Assembly (NCBI RefSeq): GCF_014164785.1
Contig: NZ_JACJFN010000001.1
Location: 930,001 to 994,000 of the forward strand
Origin: Aquipseudomonas guryensis
Lineage (GTDB): Bacteria > Pseudomonadota > Gammaproteobacteria > Pseudomonadales > Pseudomonadaceae
Direction: 5' to 3'
Length of the DNA: 64,000 bases
A program made the position numbers and the translations under genes. Shown one piece after another: positions 57,345 to 64,000 of this stretch; the first letter of the stretch is position 1; each line of letters begins with the position of its first letter. A model generated the notes under the pieces. That model made no database searches. It had not been told where the DNA came from and saw nothing but the letters and a program-made list of their open reading frames with translations.

Positions 57345-58670
57345 ATGCCCACACTTGCCAAACCCGAACTGCTCTGCCCCGCCGGCACCCTCAAGGCCAT
57401 GCGCTATGCCTTCGCCTATGGCGCCGATGCGGTGTATGCCGGGCAGCCGCGCTACAGCCTGCGGGTGCGCAACAACGAGTTCGACCACGCCAACCTGGCC
57501 ATCGGCATCAACGAGGCCCATGCCCAGGGCAAGCAGTTCTACGTGGTGGTCAATATCGCGCCGCACAATGCCAAGCTGAAGACTTTCCTCAAGGATCTGG
57601 CGCCGGTGGTGGCGATGGGCCCGGATGCGCTGATCATGTCCGATCCGGGGCTGATCATGCTGGTGCGCGAGCACTTCCCGCAGATGCCGATCCACCTGTC
57701 GGTGCAGGCCAACGCGGTGAACTGGGCCAGCGTCGAGTTCTGGCGCCGGCAAGGGCTGAGTCGGGTGATCCTCTCGCGCGAGCTGTCGCTGGAGGAGATC
57801 GGCGAGATCCGCCAGCAGGTGCCGCAGATGGAGCTGGAAGTGTTCGTCCACGGCGCGCTGTGCATGGCCTACTCCGGGCGCTGCCTGCTGTCCGGCTACA
57901 TCAACAAGCGCGACCCCAACCAGGGCAGCTGCACCAATGCCTGCCGCTGGCAGTACCAGGCTCACGAGGGGCAGCAGAATGAACTGGGCGAGATCGTGCG
58001 CCAGTGCAGCCCCGCCGCGCCAACCCTGGGGGAAGGCGCGAGTACCGAACGGCTATTCCTGCTCGAAGACGGCAGCCGCCCCGGCGAGCTGATGGAGGCC
58101 TTCGAGGATGAGCACGGCACCTACATCATGAATTCCAAGGATCTGCGCGCCGTGCAGCATGTCGAGCGCCTGGTGCAGCTGGGCGTGCATTCGCTGAAGA
58201 TCGAAGGTCGCACCAAGAGTCACTACTACGTGGCGCGCACCGCTCAGGTGTACCGCCAGGCCATCGACGACGCCGTGGCTGGGCGGCCGTTCGATCGGGC
58301 CCTGATGGACGACCTGGAGTCGCTGGCCAACCGCGGCTATACCGAGGGCTTCCTGCGCCGCCACGTGCATGACGAGTACCAGAACTACCAGCGCGGCAAC
58401 TCGTTCTCCGAGCGCCAGCAGTTCGTTGGCGAGCTGACCGGCGAGCGGCGGGGCAAGTTGGTCGAGATCAAGGTGAAGAACCGCTTCAGCGTCGGTGATC
58501 GCCTGCAGCTGATGACGCCGCGCGGCAACCACAGCTTCACCCTGCAGGCGCTATACAAAGGCACTGGCGAAGCCACCGACGTGGCGCCAGGCGACGGCCA
58601 TACCCTCTATCTAGAGCTGCCTGCAGATATCGAGCTGCGTTATGCCCTGCTGATGCGCTATCTGGACTGA
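57345..58670 (+). CDS. trhP: U32-family tRNA hydroxylation protein TrhP (YegQ)
   Basis: Close homologue of E. coli YegQ/TrhP, needed for prephenate-dependent 5-hydroxyuridine formation at the tRNA wobble position. The U32 signature region EVFVHGALCMAYSGRCLLSGYI is intact with its Cys residues, followed by NQGSCTNACRWQY and FEDEHGTYIMNSKDL. N-terminal PELLCPAGTLKAMRYAFAYGADAVYAGQPRYSLRVRNNEF is almost family-invariant. 441 residues. Older annotations call it a peptidase. Its end abuts the convergent GGDEF-EAL gene with no gap. Confidence 0.93.
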   Translation: MPTLAKPELLCPAGTLKAMRYAFAYGADAVYAGQPRYSLRVRNNEFDHANLAIGINEAHAQGKQFYVVVNIAPHNAKLKTFLKDLAPVVAMGPDALIMSDPGLIMLVREHFPQMPIHLSVQANAVNWASVEFWRRQGLSRVILSRELSLEEIGEIRQQVPQMELEVFVHGALCMAYSGRCLLSGYINKRDPNQGSCTNACRWQYQAHEGQQNELGEIVRQCSPAAPTLGEGASTERLFLLEDGSRPGELMEAFEDEHGTYIMNSKDLRAVQHVERLVQLGVHSLKIEGRTKSHYYVARTAQVYRQAIDDAVAGRPFDRALMDDLESLANRGYTEGFLRRHVHDEYQNYQRGNSFSERQQFVGELTGERRGKLVEIKVKNRFSVGDRLQLMTPRGNHSFTLQALYKGTGEATDVAPGDGHTLYLELPADIELRYALLMRYLD

Positions 58671-61550
58671 TCAGCACATCTCGGCATGGCTGCGCAGCAG
58701 CTCGGCGAACTGCTCGGCCGGCAACGGCTGGCTGATCAGGAAGCCCTGCAGTTCGTCGCAGCGCTGGGCCTTGAGGAAGTCCATCTGCGCCTGGGTTTCC
58801 ACTCCCTCGGCCACCACCTTGAGATCCAGGCTGTGAGCCATGGCGATGATCGCGCGGGTAATCGCCGCATCCTCGCCACCCACCGACAGGTCGCGGATGA
58901 AGGTCTGGTCGATCTTCACGTAGTCCACCGGGAAGCGCTTGAGGTAGCTGAGCGAGGAATAGCCGGTACCGAAGTCGTCGATCGCCAGTTTGACGCCCAA
59001 ATCGCGCAGTTGCTGGAAGGTGGCGATGACGTTCTCGACATTGTCCAGCAGGTGGCTTTCAGTCAGTTCCAGCTCGAGCATATGGGCGGGCAGATCAGTC
59101 TCGTCGAGCACCTGGCGCACCAGGCTGACCAGATTGCCCTGGCGCAGCTGGTGCACCGACAGGTTGACCGACACGCGCAGCTCGACCAGCCCCTGCACCT
59201 GCCACTCGCGAGCCTGCAGGCAGGCCTGACGCAGAACGAACTCGCCGAGCGGGGCGATCAGCCCGGTCTCCTCGGCCAGCGGAATGAAATCCCCCGGCGG
59301 CACCAGGCCCAGCTCCGGGTGACGCCAACGCACCAGGGCTTCGGCGGCATTCAGGCTGTCGTCGGCCAGACATAGCTTGGGCTGGTAGAAGACTTCCAGT
59401 TGGCCTTCCTGGATGCCCTTGCGCAACTGGTTCTCGAGCTGCAGACGCTCCAGGGTGCAGGCCTGCAGGTTGTCGGTGTAGAACTGGAAGGTGTTGCCGC
59501 CCAGGTGTTTGGCGTGCTGCATGGCCATGTTGGCCTGGCTGATCAGCGCGGAGATTTCTCGCGCGTTGTCCGGTAGCAGGCTGATGCCGATGGAGGCACT
59601 GACCACCAGTTCGTGGCCGCCGACATCCATCGGCGTACGCAGCTTGCCGAGCAGGCGGCTGGCAGTGCGCGCCAGGGCCGAGAGGCTGCCGTAGTCGTCG
59701 AGAAGGATGGCGAATTCGTCGCCAGACAGCCGCGCGATGGTGTTGGCCTCGGACGCCGCCTGGGTCAGGCGACGGGCCATCTGCCGCAGCAACTGGTCGG
59801 CCACTTCATGGCCGAGACTGTCGTTGAGCAGCTTGAAGCGGTCCAGGTCGATATGCAGCAGGGCCAGGCCGCGGCCATGCTGCCGCGAGGCTTCACCGGC
59901 CTCGTGCAGGCGCTCGCGGAACAGCGTGCGGTTGGCCAGCCCGGTCAGCTCGTCGTAGTGCGAGAGGTAGCGCAGGCGCTCCTCGGTCTGCCGGCGCGAC
60001 GACAGGTCGGAGAAGAAACCGACGATATGGCTGACCTGGCCACGGGCATCGCGCACCACGTTGAGTTGCAGCCACTGCGGGTACAGTTCGCCGTTCTTGC
60101 GCGTCTCCACCAGCTCGCCGCGCCAGCTGCCATGCTGCTCCAGGTCCTGGCGGATCAGGTGGTAGTGGCGGCGGGTCTCGCGGCTGCTGATCAGGGTCGC
60201 CACGCTGCGCCCGAGCACTTCTTCCTTGCGGTAGCCAGTAACCTGGCTGAACGCTTCGTTGACCGACAGCAACATATAGTCGGCATCGAGAATCACGATG
60301 CCCTCGCTGGCCGCCTCGAATACCGTGGCCGCCAGGCGCTGCTGTTCTTCGCGCTGCTTGCGCCCGGTGATGTCGCGGCGGGTGCCGAGCATGCGCAGCA
60401 CCTGGCCCTGCGCGTCGCGCTCCACCGCACGGCCGCGGTCCTCGACCCAGCGCCAGCGGCCATCGGCATGGCGCACGCGGTATTCAACGGTATAGCCGTC
60501 GGTGCGCCCCTTGAGGTGTTCGACCAGGGCGCGGCGCAACAGCGGCAGGTCGTCCGGATGCAGGCGCGGCTTGAGGTGGCTGAGCACGCCTTTCACCTCG
60601 TCCTGGCTGATGCCGAAGATGCTTTCCAGATGGCTGTGGTGCACCTCGTCGGTCTGCAGGTTCCAGTCCCACAGCCCCAGCTCGCTGGCCTCCAGGGCCA
60701 GGCCCAGGCGCGCTTCGCTCTTGCCCAGGGCATGGCTGGCATCATCCAGCTCCAGAGTGCGCTGGGCCACGCGGATTTCCAGCTCGTCGTGGGCCTTGCG
60801 CAGCTCGCGCTCGGCGCGGCGGCGCTGTTCCACCTCGCGCGCCAGTTCCTGGTTCAACCCTTCGGCACTTTCCCGCGCATGTTCCAGGCCGCTGATCAGC
60901 GCCTGGTTCTGGAAACGCTGCAGCAGGCTGCGCAGGACCAGGCGATTGACCTGCCAGGCCACCACGCACAGGCTCAGCAGCAGGATCAGGCCGAGCATGC
61001 CCCAGCCCTGTTGACGGCTGCTGTCACTGAGCAGCAGAAAGATGATGGGTGGCACCAGACACGGCAGGGCAAACACCAGAAATGCCGCGCGGCTGACCGC
61101 ATAGGCCACGCTGGCAGACAAGATCGCGGCGGCGATCAGGCCATAGACCAGCGCCTGCAGCACGAAGCGGTCGGGCGGCACCAGATAGATCGCGGCAAAG
61201 CCCAGGGTCAGCCCGGATAGACCGGCCCCCAGCAGGAACATGCGCCGCCATTGTGGGCTGGCCTGGCGCGATGGCAGGGCGGCGTTGAAGGCTGCCATCT
61301 GGATCAGCCGCAATACCGCCAGCAGCACCAGCCAGATCAGCCAGCCACCGAGCAGCAGGCTTTGCTCGCCACCCCACAACAACGCGGCACAGGCCAGGCC
61401 GTTGAGCAGCATGAACAGGGTCGGAACCTGGGAACCTTGATAGAGCAGACGGGTTCGCTCGACCGCGATCTCGGTGGCGAACTGCTGGCGAATGGCGCGC
61501 GAATCAAGCGGCGACACAGGGGCCGCCGCAGGCGTTACGGGGGTGGTCAT
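58671..61550 (-). CDS. membrane PAS-GGDEF-EAL cyclic di-GMP protein
   Basis: 959-residue signalling protein. N-terminal membrane region of about seven helices (45-205), a coiled coil (about 215-280), two PAS domains (about 283-395 and 405-525), GGDEF (about 530-690) and EAL (about 705-950). The diguanylate cyclase motif reads SGDEF ([10 protein letters not shown]), a variant still found in active enzymes. The phosphodiesterase motif [10 protein letters not shown] and downstream [13 protein letters not shown] and EGVET motifs are intact. It probably both senses membrane or redox input and turns over c-di-GMP, with phosphodiesterase activity the safer prediction. It corresponds in position to PA5442 as I recall. 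Convergent with trhP and divergent from uvrD. Confidence 0.92.
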   Translation of the reverse strand: MTTPVTPAAAPVSPLDSRAIRQQFATEIAVERTRLLYQGSQVPTLFMLLNGLACAALLWGGEQSLLLGGWLIWLVLLAVLRLIQMAAFNAALPSRQASPQWRRMFLLGAGLSGLTLGFAAIYLVPPDRFVLQALVYGLIAAAILSASVAYAVSRAAFLVFALPCLVPPIIFLLLSDSSRQQGWGMLGLILLLSLCVVAWQVNRLVLRSLLQRFQNQALISGLEHARESAEGLNQELAREVEQRRRAERELRKAHDELEIRVAQRTLELDDASHALGKSEARLGLALEASELGLWDWNLQTDEVHHSHLESIFGISQDEVKGVLSHLKPRLHPDDLPLLRRALVEHLKGRTDGYTVEYRVRHADGRWRWVEDRGRAVERDAQGQVLRMLGTRRDITGRKQREEQQRLAATVFEAASEGIVILDADYMLLSVNEAFSQVTGYRKEEVLGRSVATLISSRETRRHYHLIRQDLEQHGSWRGELVETRKNGELYPQWLQLNVVRDARGQVSHIVGFFSDLSSRRQTEERLRYLSHYDELTGLANRTLFRERLHEAGEASRQHGRGLALLHIDLDRFKLLNDSLGHEVADQLLRQMARRLTQAASEANTIARLSGDEFAILLDDYGSLSALARTASRLLGKLRTPMDVGGHELVVSASIGISLLPDNAREISALISQANMAMQHAKHLGGNTFQFYTDNLQACTLERLQLENQLRKGIQEGQLEVFYQPKLCLADDSLNAAEALVRWRHPELGLVPPGDFIPLAEETGLIAPLGEFVLRQACLQAREWQVQGLVELRVSVNLSVHQLRQGNLVSLVRQVLDETDLPAHMLELELTESHLLDNVENVIATFQQLRDLGVKLAIDDFGTGYSSLSYLKRFPVDYVKIDQTFIRDLSVGGEDAAITRAIIAMAHSLDLKVVAEGVETQAQMDFLKAQRCDELQGFLISQPLPAEQFAELLRSHAEMC

Positions 61551-61673
61551 AGGCGATTTTCTTGTAATGGTTTGCCCGACTTTTCCCGAGCATACCCGAG
61601 CTAGAGCGCCCGCCCAAGCCTGATAGTGGCTTTTTAACAGCCATCATCGACCAATGGCGCACAGTTGTTCACT

Positions 61674-61690
61674 GACTGAACAGTTCAGTC
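61674..61690. promoter_or_regulatory. 17-bp palindrome upstream of uvrD
   Basis: GACTGAACAGTTCAGTC: 8-bp arms around a single central base, 46 bp upstream of the uvrD ATG and in the divergent gap with the GGDEF-EAL gene. It resembles a TetR-type operator more than a LexA box. The regulator is unknown. Confidence 0.5.
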
Positions 61691-61735
61691 TGGTCACGGT
61701 TTGCCGCCCCCTGCCCCGGCCCGTAGAATGCCGCG

Positions 61736-63946
61736 ATGCAAAATGATCCCGCCCGTTTCGACCCCGAACTCCTCCTCGCTTCCCTCAACGATGCGCAGTG
61801 CCAGGCCGTGGCCGCCCCGCTCGGCCGCCAGCTGGTGCTGGCCGGCGCCGGCTCGGGCAAGACCCGCGTGCTGGTCCACCGCATCGCCTGGCTGATCCAG
61901 ATCGTCAACGCCTCGCCCTACAGCATCCTGTCGGTGACCTTCACCAACAAGGCTGCGGCCGAGATGCGCCACCGCATCGAGCAGATGCTCGGCCTGAATC
62001 CCAACGGCATGTGGGTCGGCACCTTCCACGGCCTGGCGCATCGCATCCTGCGGGCGCACTGGCAGGAAGCCGGGCTGGCCGAGAACTTCCAGATTCTCGA
62101 TTCCGACGACCAGCAGCGCCTGGTCAAGCGGGTGATCCGCGAGCTGGGCCTGGATGAACAGCGCTGGCCGGCCAAGCAGGCCCAGTGGTTCATCAACGGG
62201 CAGAAAGACGAAGGCCTGCGGCCGAAGAACATCCAGGCCGGCGGCGACCTGTTCCTCGCCACCATGCTGAAGATCTACGAGGCCTACGAAGCAGCCTGCG
62301 CGCGCACCGGGGTGATCGACTTCGCCGAGCTGCTGCTGCGTGCCCTCGACCTGTGGCGCGACAACCCGGGCCTGCTGGCGCACTACCAGCAGCGCTTCAA
62401 GCACATCCTGGTCGACGAGTTCCAGGACACCAACGCCGTGCAGTACGCCTGGCTGCGCTTCCTCGCCAAGGGCGGCGAGAGCCTGATGGTGGTGGGCGAC
62501 GACGACCAGTCAATCTACGGCTGGCGCGGCGCCAAGATCGAGAACATCCAGCAGTACAGCAGCGACTTCCCCGACGCACAGATGATCCGCCTGGAGCAGA
62601 ACTACCGCTCCACCGCCGGCATCCTCAAGGCCGCCAACGCCCTGATCGCCAACAACAACGGGCGCCTGGGCAAGGAGCTGTGGACCGACGGCGACGACGG
62701 CGAGCCACTGTGCCTGTACGCCGCCTTTAACGAGCACGACGAAGCGCGCTACGTGGTGGAAAGCATCGAGCGCGCCCTGAAGACTGGCCTGTCGCGCAGC
62801 GAAATCGCCATCCTCTATCGCTCCAACGCCCAGTCGCGGGTGCTCGAAGAAGCCCTGCTGCGCGAGAAGATTCCCTACCGCATCTACGGCGGCCAGCGCT
62901 TCTTCGAGCGCGCCGAGATCAAGAACGCGGTGGCCTACTTGCGCCTGCTCGACGGCCGGCACAACGATGCCGCGCTGGAGCGGGTGATTAACGTGCCGAC
63001 CCGTGGCGTCGGCGAGAAAACCATCGAGGCGATCCGCGAGCACGCCCGCCACAGCGAGCTGTCGATGTGGGCGGCGATGCAGCAGCTGATCGCCAACAAG
63101 GCCCTGCCGGGCCGCGCCGCCGGCGCCCTGGCCGCCTTCGTCGAGCTGATCGAGAATTTGGCCGCGAAAGTGCTGGATATGCCCCTGCACCTGATGGCAC
63201 AGACGGTCATCGAGCAGAGCGGGCTGATCGCCTGGCACAAGGCCGAGAAGGGCGAAAAAGCCCAGGCGCGAGTGGAAAACCTCGAGGAACTGGTCAGCGC
63301 CGCGCGCAACTTCGAGAACAACGAGGAAGAGGAGATGAGCCCGCTGGCGGCCTTCCTCACCCACGCCTCCCTGGAGGCCGGCGACACCCAGGCCGACGAG
63401 CACGAGGAAAGCATCCAGCTGATGACCCTGCACAGCGCCAAGGGCCTGGAATTCCCCATGGTGTTCCTGGTCGGCATGGAAGAAGGCCTGTTCCCGCACA
63501 AGATGAGCCTGGAAGAACCCGGCCGCCTGGAGGAGGAACGCCGCCTGGCCTATGTCGGCGTGACCCGCGCCATGCAGCACCTGGTGCTGACCTATGCCGA
63601 GACCCGCCGCCTGTACGGCAGCGAGACCTACAACAAGGTGTCGCGCTTCGTCCGCGAGATTCCGCCGGCGCTGATCCAGGAAGTGCGCCTGTCCAACAGC
63701 GTCAGCCGCCCCTACGGCAGCAGCAGTTCGAGCAGCGGCAGCACCAGCAGCATGGGCATGTTCGCCAATGCCGAAGTGCCGGACACCGGCTTTCGCCTCG
63801 GCCAGCACGTGCGCCACGCACTGTTCGGCGACGGGGTGATCCTCAACTTCGAAGGCAGCGGCGCCCAGGCGCGGGTGCAGGTCAACTTCGAGGCCGAAGG
63901 CAGCAAGTGGCTGATGCTCGGCTACGCCAAGTTGGAGGCGCTGTAA
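61736..63946 (+). CDS. uvrD: DNA helicase II UvrD
   Basis: SF1 3'-5' helicase of nucleotide excision and mismatch repair. Motif Q/I (LNDAQCQAVAAPLG, LAGAGSGKTRVL), Ia (VTFTNKAAAEMR), II (LVDEFQDTNAVQY), III (VVGDDDQSIYGWRGA), IV (EQNYRS), V (LMTLHSAKGLEFPMVFLVGMEEGLFPH) and VI (EERRLAYVGVTRA) are all present. 736 residues, with the C-terminal Tudor-like RNA-polymerase-contact region (GQHVRHALFGDGVILNFEGSG). The ATG at 61736 fits the family N-terminus. Divergent from the GGDEF-EAL gene. Confidence 0.97.
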   Translation: MQNDPARFDPELLLASLNDAQCQAVAAPLGRQLVLAGAGSGKTRVLVHRIAWLIQIVNASPYSILSVTFTNKAAAEMRHRIEQMLGLNPNGMWVGTFHGLAHRILRAHWQEAGLAENFQILDSDDQQRLVKRVIRELGLDEQRWPAKQAQWFINGQKDEGLRPKNIQAGGDLFLATMLKIYEAYEAACARTGVIDFAELLLRALDLWRDNPGLLAHYQQRFKHILVDEFQDTNAVQYAWLRFLAKGGESLMVVGDDDQSIYGWRGAKIENIQQYSSDFPDAQMIRLEQNYRSTAGILKAANALIANNNGRLGKELWTDGDDGEPLCLYAAFNEHDEARYVVESIERALKTGLSRSEIAILYRSNAQSRVLEEALLREKIPYRIYGGQRFFERAEIKNAVAYLRLLDGRHNDAALERVINVPTRGVGEKTIEAIREHARHSELSMWAAMQQLIANKALPGRAAGALAAFVELIENLAAKVLDMPLHLMAQTVIEQSGLIAWHKAEKGEKAQARVENLEELVSAARNFENNEEEEMSPLAAFLTHASLEAGDTQADEHEESIQLMTLHSAKGLEFPMVFLVGMEEGLFPHKMSLEEPGRLEEERRLAYVGVTRAMQHLVLTYAETRRLYGSETYNKVSRFVREIPPALIQEVRLSNSVSRPYGSSSSSSGSTSSMGMFANAEVPDTGFRLGQHVRHALFGDGVILNFEGSGAQARVQVNFEAEGSKWLMLGYAKLEAL

Positions 63947-64000
63947 TCACTGTTCGGGGTACGACATACGCTTCGTGAACCCGGCGCACCCTACGCCACT

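Noticed and set aside
59613..61220. 535-residue open frame opposite the GGDEF-EAL gene
   Set aside because: Shadow frame; the minus-strand protein has clear PAS, GGDEF and EAL motifs, this one has none.
58671..61550. Inactive diguanylate cyclase because of SGDEF
   Set aside because: The first Gly of GGDEF is replaced by Ser, but SGDEF occurs in active enzymes, so loss of activity cannot be inferred.
61674..61690. LexA/SOS box for uvrD
   Set aside because: The palindrome does not contain CTGT-N8-ACAG, so SOS control cannot be claimed from it.
63955..64000. Possible dispersed repeat at the window end (GGGTACGACATACGC...CACCCTACG)
   Set aside because: It looks like another Pseudomonas intergenic repeat, but only one partial copy is visible and it is cut by the window edge.

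Overview
The window is a chromosomal segment of a GC-rich gammaproteobacterium, almost certainly a Pseudomonas of the P. aeruginosa lineage but not P. aeruginosa itself. The support is gene content and order: response regulator-phoU-pstBACS-MFS-thioesterase, purEK, LysR-aspA, pycR/pycA/oadA, rpiR/zwf, trhP and uvrD follow, as far as I recall, the PA5364-PA5443 part of the PAO1 chromosome. Dispersed Pseudomonas-type palindromic repeats fit the same assignment. No tRNA, rRNA, CRISPR array, transposase or prophage gene was found.

Layout. 1-2.2 kb: a 5'-truncated alpha/beta hydrolase and an M23 peptidase. 2.2-10.2 kb: a leftward phosphate block, pstS-pstC-pstA-pstB-phoU plus a CheY-like regulator, with a Pho box before pstS, a terminator after pstS and a near-perfect Pho box before pstC. 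10.3-15.9 kb: an MHS-family MFS transporter, acyl-CoA thioesterase, Kup potassium transporter, hexose-phosphate mutarotase and a DUF3299 protein. 16-17.7 kb: purEK, with a MITE-like element against the purK stop codon. 18-27.8 kb: an AT-rich orphan gene, a solute-binding protein, then the acidic amino acid uptake system aatJQMP with its two-component system aauSR, a sigma-54 promoter and AauR-type operators, and a LysR regulator. 28.1-37.9 kb: an amino acid and polyamine section with aspA, a lipoprotein, an XRE regulator, an alanine/sodium symporter, a GNAT enzyme, L-asparaginase, glutaminase, an acetylpolyamine amidohydrolase and a polyamine-binding protein. 38-41.3 kb: a small exported protein, threonine aldolase, a DUF1127 protein and an SbtA/SbtB-like bicarbonate transporter pair. 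41.4-45.8 kb: two-subunit pyruvate carboxylase and its LysR regulator. 46-48.6 kb: an RpiR regulator and divergent zwf with a HexR-type palindrome between them. 48.9-57.3 kb: an orphan type VI secretion cargo module (hcp, vgrG, DUF4123 adaptor, VasX-like effector, two candidate immunity or accessory membrane proteins). 57.3-63.9 kb: trhP, a PAS-GGDEF-EAL protein and uvrD.

How the genes fit together. Deamidation (ansA, glsB), uptake (aatJQMP) and deamination (aspA) of Asn/Gln/Asp/Glu sit close together. Pyruvate carboxylase consumes bicarbonate, and a bicarbonate-permease/PII-like pair lies directly downstream on the same strand, separated only by a terminator that ends at the sbtA ribosome-binding site. 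The most system-like accessory region is the T6SS module. Its vgrG carries an intergenic-type repeat in frame, its effector and last gene end in a shared peptide motif, and repeated DNA motifs lie upstream of a sigma-54-like promoter for hcp.
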